Shown: positions 27,934 to 36,579, numbered from the stretch's first letter. The stretch: DNA of 64,000 nucleotides from Rhizobacter sp. OV335 (GCF_900142965.1 NZ_FRCQ01000003.1:248001-312000); one strand, 5' to 3'. The notes: generated from the letters alone by a model not told the origin. Numbers and translations: made by a program.

Positions 27934-29613
27934 ATGGCAACTGCAGTGGCCAAACCGGCACGCAACCCCGCGGGGCCGATGACGCGCGAGGAGCGCAAGG
28001 TCATCTTCGCGTCCAGCCTCGGCACGGTGTTCGAGTGGTACGACTTCTACCTGTACGGCACGCTCGCCGCCATCATCGGCAAGCAGTTCTTCTCCAACCT
28101 CGACCCGGCCTCCCAGGTCATCTTCTCGCTGCTCGCGTTCGCGGCCGGCTTCATCGTGCGGCCGTTCGGCGCACTGGTGTTCGGGCGGCTGGGCGACATG
28201 ATCGGGCGCAAGTACACCTTCCTGGTGACGATCCTGATCATGGGCCTGTCGACCTTCATCGTCGGCGTGCTGCCCACCTACGCATCGATCGGCGTCGCCG
28301 CCCCGGTGATCCTGATCGGCCTGCGCCTGCTGCAGGGCCTGGCACTCGGCGGCGAGTACGGCGGTGCAGCCACCTACGTGGCCGAGCATGCGCCGCACGG
28401 CAAGCGCGGTGCGTTCACGTCGTGGATCCAGACCACGGCGACGCTCGGGCTGTTCCTGTCGCTGCTGGTCATCCTGGGCACGCGCACCTGGATCGGCGAA
28501 GAGGCGTTCGCCGACTGGGGCTGGCGCATTCCGTTCCTGGTCTCGATCCTGCTGCTGGCCGTCAGCGTGTGGATCCGCCTGTCGATGAACGAATCGCCGG
28601 CCTTCAAGAAGATGAAGGAAGAGGGCAAGACCTCGAAGGCGCCGCTGACCGAGTCGTTCGGCCAGTGGAAGAACCTGAAGATCGTGATCCTGGCGCTGGT
28701 CGGGCTGACGATGGGCCAGGCGGTGGTCTGGTACACCGGTCAGTTCTACGCGCTGTTCTTCCTGACCGGCGCGCTGAAGGTCGACGGGCCCACCGCCAAC
28801 GTGCTGATCGCTGCCGCGCTGCTGATCGGCACGCCGTTCTTCATCGTCTTCGGCACGCTGTCGGACAAGATCGGCCGCAAGCCGATCATCATGGCCGGCT
28901 GCCTGATTGCCGCGCTGACCTACTTCCCGCTGTTCAAGGCGCTGACCGAGGCCGCCAACCCGGAACTCGCGGCGGCCCAGAAGAGCGCCAAGGTCACCGT
29001 GACGGCCGACCCGTCGGAATGCTCGTTCCAGTTCAACCCGACCGGCGTGGCCAAGTTCACCAGCTCGTGCGACATCGCCAAGCAGGTGCTGGCCGCGGGA
29101 TCGGTGAGCTATGAGAACGTGGCGGGCACCGGCCCGGCGAAGATCGTGATCGGCGACAAGACGATCGAGTCCTTCACGTCGAAGGGCTTGCCCGCCGACG
29201 AAGCCAAGGCCAAGGACGCGGCGTTCAAGAAGGACGTGGCCGCGGCGCTGAAGGAGCACGGCTACCCGGCGAAGGCCAAGCCGATCCCCTTCATGAGCGG
29301 CCAGTGGTGGACGCTGGTGTCGATCCTGACGCTGCTGGTGATCTACGTGACGATGGTCTACGGCCCGATCGCCGCGATGCTGGTGGAGATGTTCCCGACG
29401 CGCATCCGCTACACCTCGATGAGCCTGCCGTACCACATCGGCAACGGCTGGTTCGGCGGCCTGCTGCCGGCCACCGGGCTGGCGATCGTGGCGCAGACCG
29501 GGAACATGTACAACGGCCTGTGGTACCCGATCGTGTTCGCGTCGATCACCTTCGTGGTGGGGATGCTGTTCGTCAAGGAGACGAAGGACGTCGATATCTA
29601 CGCGAGCGATTGA
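27934..29613 (+). CDS. MFS transporter of the metabolite:proton symporter (MHS) type
   Basis: A 559-residue inner-membrane carrier, related to the ProP, KgtP and ShiA group, which import osmolytes or organic acids with protons. The start SLGTVFEWYDFYLYGTLAA and the loop GRLGDMIGRKYTF are the MHS signatures, and LRLLQGLALGGEYGGAATYVAEHAP is typical of helix 4-5. It is about 100 residues longer than usual because of a hydrophilic insertion at about 337-453 between two transmembrane segments. An AAGGAGAC ribosome site precedes the ATG and a strong terminator follows, so it is a single-gene unit. Confidence 0.92.
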   Translation: MATAVAKPARNPAGPMTREERKVIFASSLGTVFEWYDFYLYGTLAAIIGKQFFSNLDPASQVIFSLLAFAAGFIVRPFGALVFGRLGDMIGRKYTFLVTILIMGLSTFIVGVLPTYASIGVAAPVILIGLRLLQGLALGGEYGGAATYVAEHAPHGKRGAFTSWIQTTATLGLFLSLLVILGTRTWIGEEAFADWGWRIPFLVSILLLAVSVWIRLSMNESPAFKKMKEEGKTSKAPLTESFGQWKNLKIVILALVGLTMGQAVVWYTGQFYALFFLTGALKVDGPTANVLIAAALLIGTPFFIVFGTLSDKIGRKPIIMAGCLIAALTYFPLFKALTEAANPELAAAQKSAKVTVTADPSECSFQFNPTGVAKFTSSCDIAKQVLAAGSVSYENVAGTGPAKIVIGDKTIESFTSKGLPADEAKAKDAAFKKDVAAALKEHGYPAKAKPIPFMSGQWWTLVSILTLLVIYVTMVYGPIAAMLVEMFPTRIRYTSMSLPYHIGNGWFGGLLPATGLAIVAQTGNMYNGLWYPIVFASITFVVGMLFVKETKDVDIYASD

Positions 29614-29631
29614 GCGCTGAGTTGAATCGAG

Positions 29632-29666
29632 ACGCGGGCCGTGGCGACACGGCCCGCGTTTGCTTT
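29632..29666 (+). terminator. Rho-independent terminator of the MFS gene
   Basis: ACGCGGGCCGTG (29632-29643) pairs perfectly over 12 bases with CACGGCCCGCGT (29648-29659) around a GCGA tetraloop. A T-rich stretch (TTTGCTTT) runs to 29666. It begins 18 bases after the stop codon. This is the clearest terminator in the window. Confidence 0.88.
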
Positions 29667-29777
29667 GGGGCCGCAGGAACTTCCTCCGGCGCGGGGTCAC
29701 TCAGTCCCGATTGGCGAGAACGACGCGCTGCGCAGCGATGGGGTGTTCTTGCCAAATCGGCATCGATGACTGAAGGG

Positions 29778-30020
29778 TCACTGTCGCCGCGAGGGGTTCC
29801 GCTCGAGCTGCGCGTCGAGATCAGCAGCCTGAGACATCTCGATCAGGCAATTGCCACACAGGCACCGGTCGTACGCCGACCGAAGCCGCGCCAGCATCCC
29901 TGCGCTGAGCACCATTCGACTGCACCAGCACGGCTGGTCGTCATTGACGCCGCAACGGAACGCCTGCTCGCAGCGCGGGCAGGTGCTGCCGTCGTCGCTG
30001 TCAGCCGGTAGCGCGTCCAC
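29778..30020 (-). CDS. Cysteine-rich CWC family protein
   Basis: An 80-residue protein with the cysteine-rich CWC signature: CPRCEQAFRCGV followed by CWCSRM, then CLCGNCL, seven cysteines likely to bind metal. Function is unknown. The start is GTG at 30020, which lies inside the end of the upstream cytochrome-like gene (20-base overlap), so it probably depends on that gene's translation. Confidence 0.75.
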   Translation of the reverse strand: MDALPADSDDGSTCPRCEQAFRCGVNDDQPCWCSRMVLSAGMLARLRSAYDRCLCGNCLIEMSQAADLDAQLERNPSRRQ

Positions 30021-30846
30021 GTTGCCGCCGCAGCAGTGCTGTCGTCAGCGCCAAGCCGCCCAGCCAGCCGAAGCCCAGCGCACCGCCGCCCTCGTCGCTG
30101 TTGCTGTTGCCACTGCTGCCACCCCCATTCCCGCCGCTCGGCGGCGGCGTCGTCACCACGCCGACCGCGCCGTCGAGCGCGACCGTGCGAGTGAACTTGG
30201 TGGTCGAGGTGCCTTGGTGCATCGTCATGGTCAGCGTCGCACTGTAGCCCGCGGTGTCGGCCGCGCTGAACGAAATGGTGGCCCGGCAGGTGGCCGAGGC
30301 GGCCAGCTTCTGCGCGGTGCAGGTGTCGGTCTTCAGCGTGAAGCGTGCCGCGCCGGCGCCGCCGATCGCGACGCTGTCGACCGTGACCTGCCCGAAGGTC
30401 ACGCCGTTGCTCAGGTCCAGGTTCTGCGACACCGTCGGCACGTTGACCGCGCCGGCCGAGAAGCTCAGCGCGGCGTCGCTGGTCTTCGGCGTGTCGGCGA
30501 TGAAGGCGGCGAGGTCGGTCATCTCTTCCGCGTCCAGCACCTGGAACTGCTTCATCGCGCTGACGTTGTTCAGCGCATAGCCGATGCGGTTCACCGCGGT
30601 CTCGGAATCGATCGCGGCGAACGGATCGCGTGCGCCGCCGCCGGTCTTGAAGTAGATCTCCGCGCGGCGGTTCTGCACGTTGGTGTGGCAGCTCGTGCAG
30701 TTGCCGGTGAACGACAGGCCCGTCTGGTTCATCGTGTCCTCGAACAACAGCTTGCCGGTGGCCGGGTTGTAGTTCGCGTGGGCGGCGAAAGCGCTCGTCG
30801 CCAGGGCGGCGGCGAGGGCAGTGCGGGCAAGGATCGAGGAGGGCAT
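30001..30846 (-). CDS. Exported monohaem cytochrome c-like protein with C-terminal sorting signal
   Basis: A 281-residue protein with a Sec signal peptide (cleavage near HANYN) and one haem c motif, CTSCH at residues 50-54. The haem domain is short and ends with an EEMTDLAAFIADTP helix. A beta-sandwich part of the choice-of-anchor type follows (about residues 100-215). A glycine/serine-rich spacer, a hydrophobic segment and a basic RRQRGR end then resemble the GlyGly-CTERM signal processed by rhombosortases. It was probably once surface-bound. It lies after matB with a 184-base gap and may not belong to the malonate operon. Confidence 0.78.
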   Translation of the reverse strand: MPSSILARTALAAALATSAFAAHANYNPATGKLLFEDTMNQTGLSFTGNCTSCHTNVQNRRAEIYFKTGGGARDPFAAIDSETAVNRIGYALNNVSAMKQFQVLDAEEMTDLAAFIADTPKTSDAALSFSAGAVNVPTVSQNLDLSNGVTFGQVTVDSVAIGGAGAARFTLKTDTCTAQKLAASATCRATISFSAADTAGYSATLTMTMHQGTSTTKFTRTVALDGAVGVVTTPPPSGGNGGGSSGNSNSDEGGGALGFGWLGGLALTTALLRRQRGRATG

Positions 30847-31030
30847 GCGGCATTCCCGGTGAGCGTGAGCTCAGAACCCTGCAAGGGCCCTGCCACCCGC
30901 GCTGGAACACCCGTTCCCCGTAGGACCGCCGCGGCGAGCGACGATTCGCGCCCACCCGAGTGCCGCAGCGTGTCAGTCACGTTGCGCGCCCTCACAGCCG
31001 ACGCATTCGCTTACGCCGCGCGCGCGAAGC

Positions 31031-32569
31031 TCAGCCCGTGGCGAACAGCCCCTTGTGCCTCTCGCGCAGCAGGTTCTTCTGCACCTTGCCCATCGTGTTG
31101 CGAGGCAATTCCTGCACCAGCTCGACCAGCTTCGGCACCTTGAAGTTCGCGATCTGCGCCTTCAGCGCCGCCGCGATCGCGGCCCCTTCGAGCTGCGCAC
31201 CGGCGCGCGGCACCACCACCGCGACCACCGCCTCGCCGAAATCGGGATGCGGCACGCCGACCACCGCGCTCTCGGCGACGCCCGGCATGTCGTTGATGTA
31301 GCCCTCGATCTCGGCCGGGTAGACGTTGTAGCCACCGCTGATGATCAGGTCCTTGCTGCGCCCGACGATGCACACGTAGCCGCGCTCGTCGATGCGGCCG
31401 ACGTCGCCGGTCTTGAACCAGCCGTCGTCGGTGAACTCTTCCTTCGTCTTCTCGGGCAGGCGCCAGTAGCCGGCGAACACGTTCGGGCCCTTCACCTCGA
31501 TGCCGCCGATCTCGCCGCGAGGGCAGTCGCGGCCTTCGTCGCGCACGCGCAACTGCACGCGGGGCAGCGGGAAGCCCACCGTGCCGGCGCGGCGCTCGCC
31601 GTCGGCCGGGTCGTACGGGTTCGAGGTCAGCATCACCGTCTCGCTCATGCCGTAGCGCTCGAGAATGGCCTGCCCGGTGCGCTCGCGCCAGGCGTTGAAG
31701 GTCTCGGGCAGCAGCGGCGCCGAGCCGGCGACGAACAACCGCATGCCCGAGCACGCCGCGCGCGTGAGACCCGGCTCGGCCAGCAGCCGCACGTACAGCG
31801 TCGGCACGCCCATGAACACCGTGGCGCGCGGCAGCGCGGCCAGCACGCGCTTCGGGTCGAACTTCGCGAGCCAGATCATCTTGCTGCCGTTCAGCAGCGC
31901 ACCATGGATCGCGACGAACAGGCCGTGCACATGGAAGATCGGCAGCGCATGCACCAGCACGTCGCCCGGCTGCCAACCCCAGTACGCCTTCAGCGTGCGC
32001 GCATTGCTCAGCATGTTGCCGTGCGTCAGCATCGCGCCCTTGCTGCGCCCGGTCGTGCCGCTGGTGTACAGGATGGCCGCCAGGTCGTCGGCACCGCGCA
32101 CTGCGGGCACGTGCTGGTCGCCCTGGTGCGAAGCCCGCTCCAGCAGGCTGCCGCTGCGGTCGTCGCCGAGCGTGAACACATGGCGCGTGCCGGCCTTGAA
32201 CGCGAGCTTGCTGACCCAGCCGAAGTTCTTCGGCGCGCACACCACCACCGCCGGTTCGGCGTTGCCGATGAAGTACTCGATCTCGGCCGCCTGGTAGGCG
32301 GTGTTCAGCGGCAGGTAGACGAAGCCGGCGCGCAGCACCGCGAGGTACAGCATCAGCGCCTCGACCGACTTCTCGGTCTGCACCGCGACGCGGCTGCCGG
32401 CCGGCAGCTCCAGCGACTCGAGCAGGTTCGCGAGCATCGCGGTGGCGCGCTCGAGGTCGCGCCAGCTGTAGCTGAGCGGCGCCTCGCCATCGGCCACCTC
32501 GATCGCGGTCGCGTCGAGGTCGGCGGGAAAGGCCGCGCGCAACGCGGCGAACAGGTTGTCACTACTCAT
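31031..32569 (-). CDS. matB: Malonyl-CoA synthetase (AMP-forming)
   Basis: Adenylate-forming ligase of 512 residues that converts malonate, ATP and CoA to malonyl-CoA. The P-loop is YTSGTTGRSKGAMLTHGNM, with ERYGMSETVMLTSNPY, the hinge GYWRLPEKTKEEF and WFKTGDVGRIDERGYVCIVGR. The catalytic lysine lies in NTMGKVQKNLL. Malonate rather than a fatty acid is inferred from strong MatB-like features and from the malonyl-CoA decarboxylase gene in the same operon. It lies 20 bases after the hydratase gene. Confidence 0.92.
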   Translation of the reverse strand: MSSDNLFAALRAAFPADLDATAIEVADGEAPLSYSWRDLERATAMLANLLESLELPAGSRVAVQTEKSVEALMLYLAVLRAGFVYLPLNTAYQAAEIEYFIGNAEPAVVVCAPKNFGWVSKLAFKAGTRHVFTLGDDRSGSLLERASHQGDQHVPAVRGADDLAAILYTSGTTGRSKGAMLTHGNMLSNARTLKAYWGWQPGDVLVHALPIFHVHGLFVAIHGALLNGSKMIWLAKFDPKRVLAALPRATVFMGVPTLYVRLLAEPGLTRAACSGMRLFVAGSAPLLPETFNAWRERTGQAILERYGMSETVMLTSNPYDPADGERRAGTVGFPLPRVQLRVRDEGRDCPRGEIGGIEVKGPNVFAGYWRLPEKTKEEFTDDGWFKTGDVGRIDERGYVCIVGRSKDLIISGGYNVYPAEIEGYINDMPGVAESAVVGVPHPDFGEAVVAVVVPRAGAQLEGAAIAAALKAQIANFKVPKLVELVQELPRNTMGKVQKNLLRERHKGLFATG

Positions 32570-32589
32570 CGAACCTCCTCGGGGGATCT

Positions 32590-33396
32590 TCAGCCGCGCT
32601 GGAAATGCGGCGGTCGCTTCTCGATGAAGGCCTGGATGCCTTCACGGTGTTGGGGGCTGTCGGCATAGCCGTAGTGCGCGCGGCGCTCGTCGGCGCTCGG
32701 CCCGCCGGCGGCCAGCTGGCGCAGCGTGCGCTTGTTGATGCGCGCGGCCTGCGGTGACAAGGCCGCGAGCGCGCGGGCGCGCTGCAGCGTGTGCGGTGCG
32801 ACCTGCTCGTCGGCCACCACCGCATGCACCAGGCCGCGTTGCAGCGCGATCGACGCATCGACGAGGCGCGCTTCGAGCAGCATCTCGCGCAAGGTGGGCG
32901 CGGGCACCACGCGCGCGAGCATCTGCAGCTCGCCGGGCGCCATCGGGAAGCCGAGCTTCGCGATCGGCGCACCGAAGCGGCTGCCCATGCCGGCGATGCG
33001 GATGTCGCAGCAGGCCGCGATCTCGAGCCCGCCGCCGACGCAGGCACCTTCGATCTGCGCGACGACCGGGATGTCGCAGTCGAGCAGCGCCTGCAGCGCC
33101 GGCGCGACGGTGTGCTCGTGGAAATCGTGCAGCCGCTGCTCGTCGAAGCGGAACTGCGCGAACTCGCCGATGTCACCGCCGGATGCGAACTGGCCATCGG
33201 CGCCGCAGACGATCACCGCATGCGGCGCCTGCGCGGCGTCGAGCGCCTGCAGCCGCGCGAACACGTCGCGCAGCGCCTGCCACATCGCGATGTCGATCGC
33301 GTTGTGCTTGCCGGGATTCGCGATGACGACCCGGGCGATGCCCGGTTCGTCGTGGCTCAGCGTGATGGAACCGGGCACGCTTGCCTCGTCAATCAA
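32590..33396 (-). CDS. Enoyl-CoA hydratase/isomerase family protein in the malonate operon
   Basis: A 268-residue crotonase-fold protein. The oxyanion-hole segments are GADGQFASGGDIGEFAQF and IEGACVGGGLEIAACCDIRI; GAPIAKLGFPMAPGELQMLARVV follows. The usual catalytic glutamates of hydratases are not clearly in place, so it could be a decarboxylase, thioesterase or isomerase of the family. Its start overlaps the receptor gene by 8 bases. No crotonase step is needed for malonate use, so its presence is unexplained. Confidence 0.85.
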   Translation of the reverse strand: MIDEASVPGSITLSHDEPGIARVVIANPGKHNAIDIAMWQALRDVFARLQALDAAQAPHAVIVCGADGQFASGGDIGEFAQFRFDEQRLHDFHEHTVAPALQALLDCDIPVVAQIEGACVGGGLEIAACCDIRIAGMGSRFGAPIAKLGFPMAPGELQMLARVVPAPTLREMLLEARLVDASIALQRGLVHAVVADEQVAPHTLQRARALAALSPQAARINKRTLRQLAAGGPSADERRAHYGYADSPQHREGIQAFIEKRPPHFQRG

Positions 33397-34390
33397 GTTT
33401 TGCGCCCGAGGCCTTCACCACATCGGCCCAGCGCTTGATCTCGCTGTTGACGAACTTGCCGAAGGCGTCGCCGTACAGGTTGGGCGTCTCGGCGCCGAGG
33501 CCGTTCCAGGACTTCACGAGGTCGTCGGAGGTCAGCGCCTTCTTCATCTCGGCACGCATCGACTCGACGATCTCCTTCGGCGTGTTCTTCGGCGCCCACA
33601 GGCCGTACCAGGTGGCGACCTGGTAGCTCGGCAGGCCGGCCTCGGTCGAGGTCGGCACGTCGGCGAAGCCCGGCGCGCGCCGCTCCGAGGCGACGGCCAG
33701 CGCCTTGATGCGCCCGCCCTTGATGTGGTTGGCCGACGAGCCCAGGCCGTCGAACATCATGTCGACCTGCCCGGCGATCAGGTCCTGCAGCGCGGGGCCC
33801 GCACCGCGGTAGGGGATGTGCGTGATGAAGGTCTTGGTCTGCAGCTTGAACAGCTCGCCGGCCAGGTGGTGCGAGGTGCCGTTGCCGGCCGAGCCGTAGT
33901 TCAGCTTGCCCGGGTTCTTGCGGGCGTACTCCAGCAGGCCCTTCAGGTCGGTGACCGGCACGCGCTGCGGGTTGACCACGACCACCTGCGGCACGCTGGA
34001 GATCAGGCCGACCGGGATGAAGTCGGTCTCGATGTTGTAGTCGAGCTTCGGGTACATCGACGGCGCGATCGTGTGGTGCACCGCGCCCATGAAGAAGGTG
34101 TAGCCGTCGGCAGCCGCATGCGATGCGACGGTGGCGCCGACGTTGCCGCCCGCGCCGCCCTTGTTGTCGATCAGGAACTGCTTGCCGGCGTTCTTGCTCA
34201 TCAGCCCGAACAGCGGTCGCGCGAAGGCGTCGGTGCCGCCGCCGGCCGGGAACGGCACGATGATCGTGACCGGCTTGCTCGGCCAGGCGCTCTGCGCGCC
34301 GGCGAACGGCATGGCCAGCGTGGCAGCCGCCGCGGCGCCGGTGCGAAGAACGTCTCGGCGTGTCGGCGCGCGTCGTGATTCGAAGCTCAT
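33389..34390 (-). CDS. TTT-family (Bug) receptor, probable malonate binder
   Basis: A 333-residue periplasmic receptor with a twin-arginine leader (TRRDVLRTGAAAAATLAMP) cleaved near AGAQS, followed by WPSKPVTIIVPFPAGGGTDAFAR. IDNKGGAGGNVGATVASH is the canonical Bug anion-binding loop. Malonate is the likely ligand, because the gene sits between malonyl-CoA decarboxylase and malonyl-CoA synthetase. Known mat and mdc operons carry MatC or MadLM carriers in this place. No TctA/TctB membrane proteins are encoded nearby. Confidence 0.9.
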   Translation of the reverse strand: MSFESRRAPTRRDVLRTGAAAAATLAMPFAGAQSAWPSKPVTIIVPFPAGGGTDAFARPLFGLMSKNAGKQFLIDNKGGAGGNVGATVASHAAADGYTFFMGAVHHTIAPSMYPKLDYNIETDFIPVGLISSVPQVVVVNPQRVPVTDLKGLLEYARKNPGKLNYGSAGNGTSHHLAGELFKLQTKTFITHIPYRGAGPALQDLIAGQVDMMFDGLGSSANHIKGGRIKALAVASERRAPGFADVPTSTEAGLPSYQVATWYGLWAPKNTPKEIVESMRAEMKKALTSDDLVKSWNGLGAETPNLYGDAFGKFVNSEIKRWADVVKASGAKLD

Positions 34391-34441
34391 GTTGTCTCCC
34401 GGTCGTTGATGTGAAGCAAGGGGGCCGAGGGCGGCCCGGGG

Positions 34442-35749
34442 TCAGAGCAGGGCGGCCACGGCGCGCGAATGCGCCACGTCGCCCTGGGTGAATTTCTCGT
34501 GGCTGGTCTCGACCTTCTGGAGGTCGTAGAGGTAATTGACCATCATCCCGAACGATTGCTTGAGTCCTTTGCGCGACAGGTTACCCGAAGGATTGAGCCG
34601 TTCGAGCCGCGCGCCGTTGTCGAGATGAAAACGCGCCACCGCATCGCCGCCCGGCGTGGTCGACACGTGCACCAGGTAGGCGGCGCACAGGCGGGCCAGC
34701 GCCTCGCGTTCGGCCTCGGCCAGGCCGTTCAAGGTGGCCGCGGTGGCGAGCGTTGCCAGGTCGCCACCGCTGGCTTCGTCGAGCAGCTCGCGCGCCTGCA
34801 CCAGGCGCTCGGCCTCGCCGCGTTTCAGGCCGGGCAGCGCGGCCAGGTCGCTGCGGCTGGTCAGCCACGTGGCGAAGCCGGGGATCGGCGACAGCGTGCA
34901 GAAGGTCTTGAGCTGCGGCAGCTCGCGCTTCAGCTGCTCGGCCACGCGCTTGATCAGGAAGTTGCCGAGCGACACGCCCTTCAGCCCGGGCTGGCAGTTG
35001 CTGATCGAGTAGAACGCCGCCACCTTGAACTGGTCGGGTGGCAGCGGCTGCGAGTTCTTGTCGATCAGCGGCGCGATCGCGCCCGGCATCTCGGGCAGCA
35101 GCGCCACCTCGACGAAGATCAGCGGCTCGTCGGGCAGCTGCGGGTGGAAGAACGCGAAGCAGCGGCGGTCGGGCTGCAGGCGGCGGCGCAGGTCGTCCCA
35201 GCCGTCGATCTCATGCACCGCCTCGTGGTGGATGATCTGTTCCAGCAGCTGCGCGGGCGAGCGCCAGTCGACCTTCTGCATCTGCAGGAAGCCGGGGTTG
35301 AACCACGACGACAGCAGGTGCAGGAAATCGGCTTCCAGCGCGCGCAGCTCGGGCTGCGCCTTCACGCGGGCCAGCAGCTTGCGGCGCATCGAGACGATGT
35401 GCGCGGTGCCGCCGGGCGTGCGGTTGATGCGGCGCAGCAGCTCCTGGCGCGGCGGCTCGGCCAGGTGCGTCAGGCGGATCAGGTTGTCGGCCGAGGGCTC
35501 GTCGGCATAGGCCTGCGCGACCGACAGCACCGCCTTCGGGTCGGGGCTGAAATCGCGCGACAGGCGCTCGAAGAAACCGGCCTGCTGGTCGTCGGCCAGG
35601 TTGCTGAAGCGCGCCACCAGGCCGCTCGCGATCGCGACGCTGTTGGCCTCGCCGCGCTCCGAGAGCAGGCGCCGGCAGTCGAGCATCAGGCTGCGCAGCG
35701 CGCGGTCGTTGCCGGCGCGGCGCGCGGCGTTCTTCAGGCCTTCAAGCAT
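34442..35749 (-). CDS. matA: Malonyl-CoA decarboxylase
   Basis: Converts malonyl-CoA to acetyl-CoA and CO2. The 435-residue product is a full-length MCD: an all-helical N-terminal domain (to about residue 165) followed by a GNAT-fold catalytic domain containing HHEAVHEIDGWDDLRRRL, FYSISNCQPGLKGVSLGNFLIK and TLSPIPGF with the catalytic serine. I place the start at 35749, overlapping the matR stop by 8 bases; an in-frame ATG at 35791 would extend into matR. It lacks an export or peroxisomal signal, as expected for bacteria. Confidence 0.94.
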   Translation of the reverse strand: MLEGLKNAARRAGNDRALRSLMLDCRRLLSERGEANSVAIASGLVARFSNLADDQQAGFFERLSRDFSPDPKAVLSVAQAYADEPSADNLIRLTHLAEPPRQELLRRINRTPGGTAHIVSMRRKLLARVKAQPELRALEADFLHLLSSWFNPGFLQMQKVDWRSPAQLLEQIIHHEAVHEIDGWDDLRRRLQPDRRCFAFFHPQLPDEPLIFVEVALLPEMPGAIAPLIDKNSQPLPPDQFKVAAFYSISNCQPGLKGVSLGNFLIKRVAEQLKRELPQLKTFCTLSPIPGFATWLTSRSDLAALPGLKRGEAERLVQARELLDEASGGDLATLATAATLNGLAEAEREALARLCAAYLVHVSTTPGGDAVARFHLDNGARLERLNPSGNLSRKGLKQSFGMMVNYLYDLQKVETSHEKFTQGDVAHSRAVAALL

Positions 35750-36446
35750 GGTGTTGTCCCTGGTCCAAGGTGGCTTCCTGGGCCGCTTCATGCGCGCGCA
35801 ATGCCTTCAGCGCGGCGAGCTGGGCCATCAGGTGGTCGTGCATCAGCTGCTCGGCGCGCGCGGCGTCGCGCTGCTCGATGGCGTCGATCAGGCGACGGTG
35901 CTCGCCGATCGATTCCTCGATGCGGCCCGGCCAGTTCAGCTGGCGCCCGCGCAGCAGCCGCACGAAGCGGCGCAGGTCGGTGGTGGCGCGGTCGAGCCAG
36001 CGGTTGGCGGCCAGGGCCTGCACCGTGCTGTGGAAATCGTGGTTCGCGCGGTAGTAGCCGTCGATGTTGCGGGCCGCGGCGTGCTTCTCGAGCGCGGCGT
36101 GCAGGCGCTGCAGCAGCTTGATGTCGGCGGGCGTCGCCTTGCGCACCGCCTCGAACGCGCAGCGGCCTTCGAGCAGGGCCATCACCGGGAACAGCTCGTC
36201 GGCATCGTCCTCCGACAGCTCGGTCACCCTGCAGCCCTGGCGCGGCACCAGCTCGACCAGCCCTTCGGCGGCCAGCACCTTCAGCGCTTCACGCAGCGGC
36301 GTGCGGCTGATCTTCCAGTCGCTGGCCAGCGCGAGCTCGTCGATCCACTGCCCGGGCACCAGCTGGCGCTCGAACACCATGTTGCGCAGGCGAGCGGCCA
36401 CTTCTTCGTGGAGCGATGCCAGGCGCAGGGGTGTCGGGTCAACCAT
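35742..36446 (-). CDS. matR: GntR-family (FadR/FCD) regulator of malonate use
   Basis: A 234-residue repressor. The N-terminal winged helix has LHEEVAARLRNMVFERQLVPGQWIDELALA and SRTPLREALKVLAAEGLVEL. The C-terminal FCD domain contains the metal-binding histidines (ANHDFHSTV, HRRLIDAIEQRD, HDHLMAQ). Position at the head of the malonate operon and overlap with matA point to control by malonate or malonyl-CoA, as for MatR in rhizobia. A palindrome 55 bases upstream is its probable operator. Confidence 0.9.
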   Translation of the reverse strand: MVDPTPLRLASLHEEVAARLRNMVFERQLVPGQWIDELALASDWKISRTPLREALKVLAAEGLVELVPRQGCRVTELSEDDADELFPVMALLEGRCAFEAVRKATPADIKLLQRLHAALEKHAAARNIDGYYRANHDFHSTVQALAANRWLDRATTDLRRFVRLLRGRQLNWPGRIEESIGEHRRLIDAIEQRDAARAEQLMHDHLMAQLAALKALRAHEAAQEATLDQGQHHA

Positions 36447-36500
36447 GGGTGCTCACCGGTGGACCGCCACGGCGCGGCGGTTCAAGCCACTCTAAATCCA

Positions 36501-36515
36501 GTAATTCATAATTAC
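36501..36515. promoter_or_regulatory. Probable MatR operator
   Basis: GTAATT-CAT-AATTAC is a perfect inverted repeat in an AT-rich patch of an otherwise GC-rich gap. Read on the minus strand, TTGTCG and TATGAA elements with 16-base spacing flank and overlap it, so a bound repressor would block the matR-matA promoter. It lies 55-69 bases upstream of the matR start. Confidence 0.6.
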
Positions 36516-36579
36516 AAGAGGGGCTGCGACAAAGACAAACCCTGAGTGCGCGGCGCGGCGTGCTCGCTACAGTGTCCGC

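Noticed and set aside
31055-32668. A 537-codon plus-strand open frame opposite matB
   Set aside because: Composition is rich in His, Arg, Gln and Ala with no motif, and matB on the other strand has complete catalytic motifs.
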